Source: Mesorhizobium australicum (GTDB taxonomy: Bacteria > Pseudomonadota > Alphaproteobacteria > Rhizobiales > Rhizobiaceae). Taken from it: a stretch of DNA of 64,000 nt. Both the position numbers and the translations under genes were made by a program. This document shows positions 17,051-26,226 of the stretch, piece after piece (position 1 is the stretch's first letter; the number at the start of each line of letters is the position of its first letter). The stretch lies in contig NZ_FXBL01000003.1 of NCBI RefSeq assembly GCF_900177325.1, positions 1 through 64,000 of the forward strand. The letters are read 5' to 3'. The notes below the pieces were generated by a model. That model searched no databases, was not told the DNA's origin, and saw nothing but the letters and a program-made list of their open reading frames with translations.

Positions 17051-20000
17051 ATGAACATTGTCACGACCACGTCGGCCGTCGCGCGGACGGCCGCTCCCCT
17101 TGCCGCGGCGGCATCCGACACCCTCGGTGCCGCCCAGGCGATCCACCAGGCGGCCATCCAGCTTCTGCCCTTCCTGGAACTGGGTAAGTCCGTCACCACC
17201 GCCGCACTGCGCGTTGCCATGACCGACAGCTTCGGCGGTACGGATGCGCAAGGTTTCTGGGTCTGGAAGGATGCCTATGAGGCGCTCGAAGCCGTCCAGA
17301 TCCTGTTTCTGCGCCGCTACGGATCGGCGGTCCTGGCCCGGTCGACCTCGCCTGAGGCGACACTGGCGATGATGAAGCGCGTCGCCGATCTCGTTCCCAC
17401 CCACACGCGGCGCTCTGACGAGAGCCAGGCCATGCAGCAGCTGTCGACGCCGCTGCCACTCGCCTTCGTCACCGCTCACGCCGCCGCGATCTCCGCGTCG
17501 GACCTTATTCTCGAACCTTCGGCCGGTACCGGCCTGCTCGCCGTCCATGCAGAGATCGCCCGGGCCTCGCTCGTGCTCAACGAACTCGCCGCCACGCGCG
17601 CCGATCTGCTCGGCCTGCTGTTCCCCCGCGTTCCTGTCTTTCGTCACGACGCCGCCCATATCGACGACCATCTCAACGCCGGCATCGAGCCCTCCGTGGT
17701 GCTGATGAACCCGCCCTTTACGGTCGGCGCTCATGTCGACGGCCATGTCGCAGACGCGGCATGGCGGCATCTATCGTCAGCCTTCGCACGCCTTCGCCCC
17801 GGCGGACGCATGGTCGCCATCACCGGCACCGGCCTTTCTCCCGAAAACCCTAAATGGCGGCCCGCCTTCGAGCGGCTGCAGCAGCAGGGCAGGGTGGTCT
17901 TCACCGCGGCGATCGACGGTCGCGTCTACGCCCGTCACGGCACCACCGCCGAAACCCGCCTCACCGTCATCGACAAGATTCCGGCGACGGACCCGTCGGG
18001 ATTCGTCACGTCGCCCGGCAAGGCAGACGATGTCGAGACGCTGCTTTCCTGGGTCTCGGATCTGCCGCCCCGCACACCGGGCGGCTTTCCAGACTCGATC
18101 AGCGCCCTGTCGAACGGCGTGCTGCACAATGCCGCCATGCCGATGGCAGCCCGATCCGCGGGACGATCGGCACCGATCGCCGTCTCGCCAGCCACCCGGA
18201 AAGCCGTCAGCCCGGCCCGTCCGGTTGTCCGGGCGAAGCCCACCCGACCGCTGGTGCAAGACGCCACGCCTGCCGTTCCCTTAGCTTATGAACTGCGCGA
18301 CTGGAGGCCGGAGGAGGGCGGCCGGCTCAGCGACACGATCTATGAGCCTTACGCGCTGCAGTCGATCGACATTCCGCGCGCCAAGCCGCATCCGACGCCG
18401 CTGGTCCAGTCGGCCGCCATGGCAGCGGTCGCGCCGCCAAAGCCAACCTACAGGCCACTTCTACCTGATGCGATCATCGACGAGGGCCTGCTCTCTGCCG
18501 CGCAGATCGAAAGCGTGATCTATGCCGGCGAGGCGCATGACGGCCATCTCGCCGGAGCCTGGACCGTCGACGAGACCTGCGACATCGTCTCCGCCGCGCC
18601 TGAAGGTGCCGAGAATGCGGTCCGCTTCCGCCGCGGATGGTTTCTGGGTGACGGCACCGGCTGCGGCAAGGGCAGGCAGGTCGCCGGGATCATCCTCGAC
18701 AACTGGCTGCAAGGCCGTCGGCGCGCTATCTGGATCTCCAAGTCGGACAAGCTGCTGGAAGATGCCCAGCGCGATTGGGCCGCACTCGGCCAGGAACGCC
18801 TCCTCGTCCAGCCGCTCTCGCGCTATCGGCAGGGTACGCCGATCCGCCTTGCCGAAGGCATCCTCTTCACAACCTACGCGACGCTGCGCTCGCAGGAACG
18901 CGACGGCAAGAAATCCCGAATCGCCCAGATCATCGACTGGGTCGGAAAGGATTTCGATGGCGTCATCATCTTTGATGAAGCGCATGCCATGGCGAACGCC
19001 GCCGGCGGCAAGGGCGAGCGTGGCGATGTCGCGCCCTCGCAGCAGGGCAAGGCAGGCCTGCGCCTGCAGCACGCGCTACCCGACGCCCGCGTCGTCTATG
19101 CGTCGGCGACCGGCGCTACTGCGGTCGAGAATCTGGCCTATGCACAGCGTCTCGGCATCTGGGGCAGCGAGGATTTTCCCTTCGCCAACCGGGCCGAGTT
19201 CGTCGCGGCGATCGAGGATGGCGGCGTCGCCGCGATGGAAGTATTCGCCCGCGATTTGAAATCGCTCGGGCTCTACACGTCGCGATCGCTCTCCTATGAC
19301 GGCGTCGAATACGACCTCCTCGAGCACGCGCTGACCGAGGAGCAGATCCGCATCTACAATGCCTATGCGGACGCCTTCCAGGTCATCCACAACAATTTGA
19401 CCGCCGCGCTCGAGGCGGCCAACATCACCAGCGAAACCGGCACGCTGAACCGCAACGCGAAGGCGGCGGCACGCTCAGCGTTCGAGAGTACCAAGCAGCG
19501 CTTCTTCAGCCATCTCATCACCTCGATGATGACGCCGACGCTGATCGGTGCGATCGAGCAGGACCGCGCCGACGGTCACTCGTCGGTCGTGCAGATCGTC
19601 TCGACCGGCGAGGCTCTGATGGAACGGAGGCTGGCCGAGATTCCCACCGAGGAATGGTCGGACCTGCATGTCGACGTGACGCCGCGCGAGTACGTCGGAG
19701 GGTACTTGATGCACTCCTTCCCGACGCAGCTCTTCGAGGAATATTCGGACGCGGAAGGAAATATCTATTCGCGGCCCGTGCATGACGTAGACGGCAATCC
19801 CGTCCAGTGCCGCGAGGCGGTCCGTCGCCGCGACGAAATGATCGAGAGGATCGCCTCGCTGCCGCCTGTCGGCAGCGCGCTCGATCAGATCATCCATCAT
19901 TTCGGCACCGATGTTGTCGCCGAGGTGACGGGCCGCTCACGCCGCATCGTCAAAAAGACCGGCCGCGACGGCATCGATCGGCTCGCCGTCGAAAACCGGC

Positions 20001-21505
20001 CGGGATCGGCAAACCTGGCCGAAACCCAAAGCTTCATGGATGACGACAAAAGCGTCCTGATCTTTTCCGATGCCGGCGGCACCGGCCGCTCGTATCACGC
20101 CGATCTTGGCGCCCGGAACCAGAGATTGCGCAAGCACTATCTGCTGGAGGCCGGCTGGCGCGCCGACAATGCCATCCAGGGGCTCGGTCGCACGCACCGC
20201 ACCAACCAGGCGCAGCCACCTTTGTTTCGGCCGATGGCCGCCAATGTAAAGGCGGGCAAGCGCTTCCTGTCGACGATCGCGCGGCGGCTCGACACGCTCG
20301 GGGCAATCACACGCGGCCAGCGCCAGACCGGCGGGGCAGGCCTGTTCCGCGCCGAGGACAATCTCGAAAGCCCCTATGCCCGCGCGGCCCTGCGCCAATT
20401 CTATTTCCTGCTGCACCAGGGGAAGATCGACGGCTGCTCGCTGACCACCTTTGAGAACGCCACCGGCCTGTCACTCACCACGGACGAGGGCGGGTTGCGC
20501 GACGAGCTGCCGCCGATCACGACCTGGCTCAACCGCCTGCTGGCGCTGCGCATCGAAACCCAGAACCTGTTGTTCAAGGTGTTCGAGCAGCTGATGACGG
20601 CCAAGGTCGAAGGCGCCATCGCCGCCGGCATTTACGACAAGGGACTGGAGACGATTACGGCCGAGAGCATCACCGTCAACGATCGGCGCACCGTTTACAC
20701 CCATCCGGTCTCAGGTGCGCAGTCGCATGTGCTAACGGTGACGCGCAAGGACCGCATCCGGCCGCTAGGCCTGGCCGACGCACTGGCGATCGCCCGCGCG
20801 GAGCCTCAATCGGTCCTGCTGGTCAACACACGGTCGAGCCGCGCGGCGATCCAACTGCCGACGGCCAGCCTCATGCTCGACGACGGCGCGATAGAACACC
20901 GCGTACGCCTGCTGCGGCCTACCGACGAGCTGCGCTTCGGCCTCGATGCCCTTGCCGAAACCCACTGGCAGCCGGCCGACCGAAAGCTGTTTGGCGAGTT
21001 GTGGCAGGCCGAGGTCGCCGCCGTTCCGGAGTTCACTACCAGCAGCTTCCACATTGTCAGCGGCCTTCTGCTACCGATCTGGCGGCGCCTGCCCGAGCAT
21101 GATTGCCAAGTCTACCGGATCCAGACCGATGCCGGCGAACGCATCATCGGCCGTCACATCGCGTCGACGCTGGTCGCCACGCTGCTCCGCAATCTCGGCA
21201 TCGATCATGTGCCGACGCTGGCGCCGGAGGAGGCATGGATCGGCTTGATTGATGGACGGATCAGCCTGCAGCTTGCCGACGGCCTGGTCCTGCGCCGCAG
21301 CCGTGTCATGAACGACTACCGCGTCGAGTTGATGGGCTTCACCGATGCGATGATCCCGCGGCTGAAGGCGCTCGGCCTGATCTCCGAAATCATCTCCTGG
21401 AAGCTCAGGCTGTTCATTCCGACCGGCGCGCATGGCGCGGCCATGCTGGCATTGCTTCTCGCTAGCCATACGCTGCTCGGCGTCACCGATCGATCGGCGG
21501 TTTGA
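17051..21505 (+). CDS. Methyltransferase-like / strawberry-notch helicase protein
   Basis: 1484 aa. The N-terminal third has a Rossmann methyltransferase-like fold: motif I LEPSAGTG at residues 154-161 and a catalytic-type NPPF at 220-223, as in N6-adenine methylases. After a Pro/Ala-rich linker (about 360-450) comes an SF2 helicase of the strawberry-notch family: Walker A GDGTGCGKGR at 533-542, DEAH box in VIIFDEAHAM (D642), and motif VI QGLGRTHRTNQ at 1043-1053. Phage P1 DarB, which protects injected DNA from restriction, has a comparable methylase-plus-helicase layout, so a role in DNA protection or transfer is plausible but inferred. I start at the ATG after the leader; the longer frame overlaps the upstream gene. 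A 5'-deleted paralogue lies at 58205. Confidence 0.85.
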   Translation: MNIVTTTSAVARTAAPLAAAASDTLGAAQAIHQAAIQLLPFLELGKSVTTAALRVAMTDSFGGTDAQGFWVWKDAYEALEAVQILFLRRYGSAVLARSTSPEATLAMMKRVADLVPTHTRRSDESQAMQQLSTPLPLAFVTAHAAAISASDLILEPSAGTGLLAVHAEIARASLVLNELAATRADLLGLLFPRVPVFRHDAAHIDDHLNAGIEPSVVLMNPPFTVGAHVDGHVADAAWRHLSSAFARLRPGGRMVAITGTGLSPENPKWRPAFERLQQQGRVVFTAAIDGRVYARHGTTAETRLTVIDKIPATDPSGFVTSPGKADDVETLLSWVSDLPPRTPGGFPDSISALSNGVLHNAAMPMAARSAGRSAPIAVSPATRKAVSPARPVVRAKPTRPLVQDATPAVPLAYELRDWRPEEGGRLSDTIYEPYALQSIDIPRAKPHPTPLVQSAAMAAVAPPKPTYRPLLPDAIIDEGLLSAAQIESVIYAGEAHDGHLAGAWTVDETCDIVSAAPEGAENAVRFRRGWFLGDGTGCGKGRQVAGIILDNWLQGRRRAIWISKSDKLLEDAQRDWAALGQERLLVQPLSRYRQGTPIRLAEGILFTTYATLRSQERDGKKSRIAQIIDWVGKDFDGVIIFDEAHAMANAAGGKGERGDVAPSQQGKAGLRLQHALPDARVVYASATGATAVENLAYAQRLGIWGSEDFPFANRAEFVAAIEDGGVAAMEVFARDLKSLGLYTSRSLSYDGVEYDLLEHALTEEQIRIYNAYADAFQVIHNNLTAALEAANITSETGTLNRNAKAAARSAFESTKQRFFSHLITSMMTPTLIGAIEQDRADGHSSVVQIVSTGEALMERRLAEIPTEEWSDLHVDVTPREYVGGYLMHSFPTQLFEEYSDAEGNIYSRPVHDVDGNPVQCREAVRRRDEMIERIASLPPVGSALDQIIHHFGTDVVAEVTGRSRRIVKKTGRDGIDRLAVENRPGSANLAETQSFMDDDKSVLIFSDAGGTGRSYHADLGARNQRLRKHYLLEAGWRADNAIQGLGRTHRTNQAQPPLFRPMAANVKAGKRFLSTIARRLDTLGAITRGQRQTGGAGLFRAEDNLESPYARAALRQFYFLLHQGKIDGCSLTTFENATGLSLTTDEGGLRDELPPITTWLNRLLALRIETQNLLFKVFEQLMTAKVEGAIAAGIYDKGLETITAESITVNDRRTVYTHPVSGAQSHVLTVTRKDRIRPLGLADALAIARAEPQSVLLVNTRSSRAAIQLPTASLMLDDGAIEHRVRLLRPTDELRFGLDALAETHWQPADRKLFGELWQAEVAAVPEFTTSSFHIVSGLLLPIWRRLPEHDCQVYRIQTDAGERIIGRHIASTLVATLLRNLGIDHVPTLAPEEAWIGLIDGRISLQLADGLVLRRSRVMNDYRVELMGFTDAMIPRLKALGLISEIISWKLRLFIPTGAHGAAMLALLLASHTLLGVTDRSAV

Positions 21506-21520
21506 GCGAGGGAGGCGACC

Positions 21521-22564
21521 ATGACCGGCTCGGCATCCGAGCTGGCACGCCGTCTCGGCGAAGATGCCGAGGCGGTGTGCCGCGAATATCTCTCCAATGG
21601 GTATCGCTCCGGCAACCACTGGATCGTCGGTGATGTCCGCAACACGCGCGGCCGCTCCATGCATGTGCGCCTCAAGGCTAACGTCAAAGGTCCGGCAGGC
21701 AAATGGGTGGACGAGGCTACGTCCGAATTCGGCGATCTGCTCGATGTGATCCGCGAAAGCTGCGGCCTGGTCGAGTTCCGCGAGATCGCCGACGAGGCCC
21801 GCCGATTTCTCGCCCTGCCGCGCCCGCAGCCGCTGGTCTCCGACCAGTCCCGCCAGGCTGCCGCGGCACGCGGCTCCCCTGAGGCCGCGCTACGCCTGTT
21901 CGCCATGTCGCAGTCGATCGCCGGCACGCTGGCCGAACGCTATCTTGCCGGCCGCGGTATTCTCCTGACCGCGTGTGAGCGCGCCCTGCGCTTCCACCCG
22001 GGCTGCTACTACCGAGACCTCGTGACCGGCGAGACGCAGATGCTCCCAGCTCTGATTGCCGCAGTCACCGACATCGAGGGGCGGATCACCGGCCTGCAGC
22101 GCACCTGGCTCGACCCGGCTGGCAATGGCAAGGCGCAACTCGCCGCTCCTCGCCGCTCGCTCGGCAACCTTCTCGGCAACGCCATCTGGCTCGGCCTGGA
22201 GTCTGGTGCTCCCGTGCCGGTCATGGCCGCCGGCGAGGGTTTCGAGACGATGGCCTCACTCCGGACCGTGATGCCTTCGTTGCCTGTGGCCGCTGCCACC
22301 TCGGCCAATCACCTTGCCGGCCTGACCTTCCCGCCTGGCTGCCGTCGCCTCTACATCGCGGCCGATGCAGATGCCGCCGGCCGGCATGGCATCGAGCGTC
22401 TCAGCCAGCGCGCAGGCGAGGCCGGAATCCTCGCTCTGGCATTGCGGCCGCGGCTCGGCGACTTCAACGACGATCTGCGCCATCTCGGCCCCGGCCATCT
22501 CGCGGCATGGCTCGGTGATCAGCTCGCCCCGGACGATGCCCGTGTCTTGCTGCCGTCCGCATGA
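21521..22564 (+). CDS. Toprim-domain, primase-like protein
   Basis: 347 aa, 15 bases after the helicase gene with GAGGCGACC upstream. The N-terminal half (NHWIVGDVRNTRGRSMHVRL, then WVDEATSEFGDLLDVI) resembles the primase-associated region of plasmid Toprim proteins; the Toprim core is visible as AAGEGFETMAS with the catalytic-type Glu, and LYIAADADAAG with the D-x-D pair. A second copy (60819) stands in the same place after the second helicase gene, so helicase and Toprim protein form a conserved pair. A role in priming or processing plasmid DNA is inferred. Confidence 0.8.
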   Translation: MTGSASELARRLGEDAEAVCREYLSNGYRSGNHWIVGDVRNTRGRSMHVRLKANVKGPAGKWVDEATSEFGDLLDVIRESCGLVEFREIADEARRFLALPRPQPLVSDQSRQAAAARGSPEAALRLFAMSQSIAGTLAERYLAGRGILLTACERALRFHPGCYYRDLVTGETQMLPALIAAVTDIEGRITGLQRTWLDPAGNGKAQLAAPRRSLGNLLGNAIWLGLESGAPVPVMAAGEGFETMASLRTVMPSLPVAAATSANHLAGLTFPPGCRRLYIAADADAAGRHGIERLSQRAGEAGILALALRPRLGDFNDDLRHLGPGHLAAWLGDQLAPDDARVLLPSA

Positions 22565-22640
22565 CCGACGCGCGAGGCCGGCAGGCGGGCAGTGCGCAGC
22601 GTCACCGGCAATCCCGCAGGCATGGCGGGAGTCTCACCGG

Positions 22641-22815
22641 GAGGCCGCGCCCGCGGCCTGCCTGAGAGGCGATCCCTGCCACCCCCCGGTCACGGCCGCA
22701 ACGGCTTGCGCCGTCCTCCGCTTCGCTCCGGCCTTCGGTGCGGCCGCGCCCGGCGCGCGGCCGGGTTTCGCTGTCAGGCCGCGATGGGCGCGGCCACAAC
22801 CGACGGAGACACGCC
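22641..22815 (+). promoter_or_regulatory. Conserved GC-rich leader of the DUF2493 gene, copy 1
   Basis: This 175-base untranslated stretch matches 61951-62124 with only about five differences, while the first 180 coding bases after it differ at about 13 sites. It begins with the palindrome GGCCGCG-CC-CGCGGCC and contains further GC-rich inverted repeats. The strong constraint suggests a structured leader RNA or an overlapping signal. Confidence 0.5.
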
Positions 22816-23362
22816 ATGACGTACGAGCTTCCTTTCGACGACGCCTACGAGCCCTATCACGCCTCGTCGCCGACCGATCGCGTCATCCTCGAACTACAGA
22901 TGTACGGCCATCGCCCGCATCAGGACGAGCCCGACCCCCGTCCGCTGCCCGACGACGAGGTGATCCGGGCCGGCCTCGCCGGGATCGTCGAGACCTTCGC
23001 CGGCATGCTCGGCGACACGAGGCTGGAACCCGACCTCGACGACCTGCTCTGGAGCTTCGCCAACGTCTTCCACCGCGCCGCCGAGCGCGTCGCCCGAAGC
23101 CTCGACCGCAACGAGGAGGCGCAGCGCTCGAGCCAGAATGAACAGGATGGTTCCGAGGTGAAGTCCGTCGAGCTGGAACGGCTCACGGCTGAGGGCATCA
23201 CCTATATCGAGCGCCGCAATGTGCTCGAAATCATGCGCGACGAGGCCGCTGACCTCTACGAGGCGCAAACGGGCTCTGCATGGCGGCCGCGAACCGGATC
23301 CAAGGTCTCCCACCAGGCGATTACGGCGGCGGTGATCGACTCCCGCGACTTCCTCGCCGCAC
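22816..23362 (+). pseudogene. DUF2493 gene truncated by IS6-family element
   Basis: Begins MTYELPFDDAYEPYHASSPT and runs about 182 codons, until the IS6-family element at 23363. The complete paralogue at 62125-63066 has 313 aa and shows that the lost part is the C-terminal DUF2493/SLOG domain with GGSPRGAERIAACW. What remains is an N-terminal helical region of unknown role. The frame reads a few codons into the insertion before stopping at 23380. Confidence 0.85.
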
Positions 23363-24183
23363 GGTTTTGTTGCAACCGCTGACTGGAACCACAAAGAGGC
23401 CTGACCCGAGGCCAATTATGCGGCAAGAATTGCGAACTGCTCGGCCAGGGACGGATTCGGATTGAAGGCGTATCTCGCCTGTCGCTTGCGCATCATATGA
23501 ACCATCTCGATGCCGGACAGGATGATCGCGGCTGATCCCTGTGATTTGAAGCCAAGCATTGGCCGGACGCGGCGTTTGATGCGCCGATGATCCTGTTCAA
23601 TCCGATTATTCAAGTATTTACTCTTGCGTATTTCGATCGGCTTCAGCCGGCGTCGGGAGCGATCTTGCAAGCGATTTGTGGTGTCGCAGGAAACGATAGC
23701 CTCGTGGTTGGTCTGACTACCATCGATGACGACGCGGTCGGGCCGGCCATGACGTGCCAGTGTCTTCCGGAAAAACCGCTTGGCCGACGGCAAGTCGCGC
23801 TGCTCGCTGAACCAGAATTCGACCGTATCGCCGACACTGTCGATGGCACGGTAAAGGTACATCCACTGGCCACGGACCTTGATGTAGGTCTCGTCTATAT
23901 GCCATCTGCCGGTCACGCCCCGCTTGCGCCGGTTGAACCGCTCCAGCAGTAGTGGTGCGAAACGGACGGTCCAACGGTGAATGGTCGTGTGGTCGACGGC
24001 AATGCCCCGCTCGGCCATCATCTCTTCTAGATCACGCAGGCTCAGACTGTAGGCCAGGTACCAGCGCACGCAAAGCAGGATCACGGACTGGTCGAACTGG
24101 CGGCCCTTGAACATTCAATCCTCCGAAAATGTCAGAGGCGCTACTTGCCACAGTGACGGTATTCAAAACGTTGCAACATAACC
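23363..24183 (-). mobile_element. IS6-family insertion sequence, 821 bp
   Basis: Ends are GGTTTTGTTGCAAC (left) and the reverse complement of GGTTATGTTGCAAC (right), 13 of 14 bases matching, of IS6/IS26 style. It carries a single transposase gene. The 8 flanking bases (CGCCGCAC / ATCTGGAA) do not match, so it marks a rearrangement junction, as is common for replicative IS6 transposition: core module I on its left, an integrase remnant on its right. Confidence 0.9.
23416..24114 (-). CDS. IS6-family DDE transposase
   Basis: 232 aa with the compact IS6 layout: HTH around residues 25-50 (DLEEMMAERGIAVDHTTIHR), then D74 in WHIDETYIKV, D131 in VVIDGSQTN and E173 in LNNRIEQDHRRIKRR. Length and motifs are complete, so it is probably active. 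Confidence 0.93.
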   Translation of the reverse strand: MFKGRQFDQSVILLCVRWYLAYSLSLRDLEEMMAERGIAVDHTTIHRWTVRFAPLLLERFNRRKRGVTGRWHIDETYIKVRGQWMYLYRAIDSVGDTVEFWFSEQRDLPSAKRFFRKTLARHGRPDRVVIDGSQTNHEAIVSCDTTNRLQDRSRRRLKPIEIRKSKYLNNRIEQDHRRIKRRVRPMLGFKSQGSAAIILSGIEMVHMMRKRQARYAFNPNPSLAEQFAILAA

Positions 24184-24875
24184 ATCTGGAAACAGGGCGA
24201 GGCGCGACCAACGTCGGCACCGAGAGCAAAGCAGAAGCGGGGACGCCGGCGGCCAGATCGCCCCGGGAACAGCCCAGCCGTCGCGATGCATGACGCCCTG
24301 CTGGCGTCCGACCTTCCACCACTGGCGCAGCAACAAGAGCAGGTCTTGCGACACCATGGCGTTCCGATATCACCCGCCCTTGCCGCGCTCGACACGCAGC
24401 AGCATGCGCTCGCTGTCGATGTCGGCGACCTTCAGCGTCGACACCTCGGCGACGCGCAAGCCCGCGCCATAAGCGACCGACAGCGCGGCCTGGTGCTTGA
24501 GGCAGGTGGTGGCGTTGAGGAGACGGGCGACCTCGTCGCGGCTCAGCACCACCGGCAGCCTGCGCGGATGCGCCAGACGAACGAGCTTGTGCGCCAGATC
24601 GGGACGATCGATCGTATGCGTAAGAAGAAGCGCAGTGCCGACACGATGCTGTTCATCGTCGGCACGGGAACGCCGTCCTCCTGCTGCTCGATCTGGAACC
24701 GGCGCAGGTCGTCGGACGTGGCCGTATCAGGCGGTCGGCCAACGAAGGTCGCGAACCGCCCGACATCACGGAGGTAGTTGCGCTGCGTCTCCCGTGAGAA
24801 ACGCCGCATGTTCATGTCGTCGATCAGCCGCTGGCGCAACGGGCTGATAGGGGTATCGAGAGCGGGGTGGGTCAT
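24184..24875 (-). pseudogene. Frameshifted remnant of an IS91-associated tyrosine recombinase
   Basis: Reading leftwards from 24875, MTHPALDTPISPLRQRLIDD opens a SAM-like N-terminal domain of about 80 residues. After disruptions the catalytic domain continues in other frames (MVLSRDEVARLLNATTCLKH and YGAGLRVAEVSTLKVADIDS around 24370-24552, then SQDLLLLLRQWWKVGR near 24330). The end is lost at the IS6-family element. It resembles the integrases that accompany IS91-type elements. Several frame changes make it a pseudogene. Confidence 0.75.
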
Positions 24876-25217
24876 CGTCAGGCTCCTTGTTGAAGAAGCC
24901 TGTGATGCTCTGCCCCTGCCGAACGACGCTCAATGCGGGCGCGTCGACCGGTTCTTGATCTCTACCTCAACCGCAGGCGCCCTCCCGCGCAGCGGGTTCG
25001 TTCTTCGGGCGGAGACCGGACGTGGTGGTGATCGATATCGAGATCGCCCCAAAGCGGCGCTACGTCGATCAATTGCGATTGCCGCAGGTAGTGCGCTCGG
25101 TCGATGAGACCTCCGAGCATCAATCTCAATCATCTATGGGGTTCACGGCTGCCGCCTTCATTCCCTCGCTTGATGATGGCGCTCGGCTCATCCTGTACGT
25201 CCTCGTGCGCTGCGGGA
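24876..25217. other. Gap without recognisable gene
   Basis: No frame here has convincing protein character. It lies between the recombinase remnant and the 3' end of the alpha/beta hydrolase gene and is probably leftover sequence of the decayed mobile element. Confidence 0.5.
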
Positions 25218-26114
25218 TTACCGCCTGTTCCGATTTCGACCGAGAAAATCGACCAGGACAGGGTAATAAGCCGCCGGCTCCTCGAAGAACGGCAGGTGGC
25301 TGGAATTCGGGAAGACGTGCAGCTCGGCGTCCTTCAGGTGCAGCTTCATGCGCATCGCGCAGGCCGGCGTGAGTTCATCGTGGCGGCCGACCGTGATCAG
25401 CACGGGAAGCTCGATCCGGTGCAGGTCCGGCACCCGGTTCCAGTCCTTGAGGTTGCCGGTATACAGGAACTCGTTGGGCCCCTGCATGGTGCCATAGGGA
25501 CCCATGTTCCAGTCGTTCACGGAGCGCAGCACCGGCGCCGGCCAGTGAGCGAGGCGGCAGACGTGGCGGTAGTTCAGCAGCGTGATCGCCGCCTGGTATT
25601 CCGGATGGTCGATGCTGCCGTCCGCCTCGTGCGCCTGCATCATGGCCACGGTCTCCGGCCCGAGCGCCCCGCGCAGTCGCGCGAGCTCGCTGACGAGATG
25701 CGGCATGTCGGCCGCGGTGTTCTCCAGGATCAGCGATTTCAGCGCCTCCGGGTGGGTCAGCGCGTATTCGATGCCGAGCCACCCGCCCCAGGATTGTCCG
25801 AGCAGGTGGACGCGGCCGAGCCTCAGCGCTTGGCGCACCGTTTCGGTCTCCGCGACGTAGCGCTCGATGGTCCACAGCGCCGGGTCGGTCGGGCGGTCCG
25901 ATGCTCCGCAGCCGAGCTGATCGAAGGCGACGACCCTGTAGCCTTCATCGACCAGGCAGCTGTGCGAATCGCGGACATAGTCGCAGGGCAATCCGGGTCC
26001 GCCGTTCAGCAGGAACAGCACGTCGTCGCCGCTGCCGAAGGAATAAGCGATCACCTTGTAGCCGTCGACGGCGACCTCGATGCGCTCGTCCGGCTCCATC
26101 TCTCGCCACATCAT
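25218..26114 (-). CDS. Alpha/beta hydrolase, proline iminopeptidase family (S33)
   Basis: 298 aa. Family signs are the oxyanion-hole motif LLNGGPGLPCDY near residues 35-46, the nucleophile elbow GQSWGG with Ser near residue 108, a catalytic-type Asp in TVGRHDELTP, and His in NSSHLPFFEEP. These match proline iminopeptidase or related amidases rather than a specific known enzyme. It is the last gene of the minus-strand unit dmfA1-dmfA2-hydrolase, 112 bases after dmfA2, so it may act on amide-type substrates in the same pathway. Confidence 0.8.
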   Translation of the reverse strand: MMWREMEPDERIEVAVDGYKVIAYSFGSGDDVLFLLNGGPGLPCDYVRDSHSCLVDEGYRVVAFDQLGCGASDRPTDPALWTIERYVAETETVRQALRLGRVHLLGQSWGGWLGIEYALTHPEALKSLILENTAADMPHLVSELARLRGALGPETVAMMQAHEADGSIDHPEYQAAITLLNYRHVCRLAHWPAPVLRSVNDWNMGPYGTMQGPNEFLYTGNLKDWNRVPDLHRIELPVLITVGRHDELTPACAMRMKLHLKDAELHVFPNSSHLPFFEEPAAYYPVLVDFLGRNRNRR

Positions 26115-26226
26115 GGTGCGGGCTCCCCCTGCTCAAGTCGGTTCAACCGCCTTCCAACACGCCGGCGCAGGCGCCGCGCCGACCTGGCGCCCACGCGCCA
26201 GCCGGACCGGCGCTCATGCGGACCGA

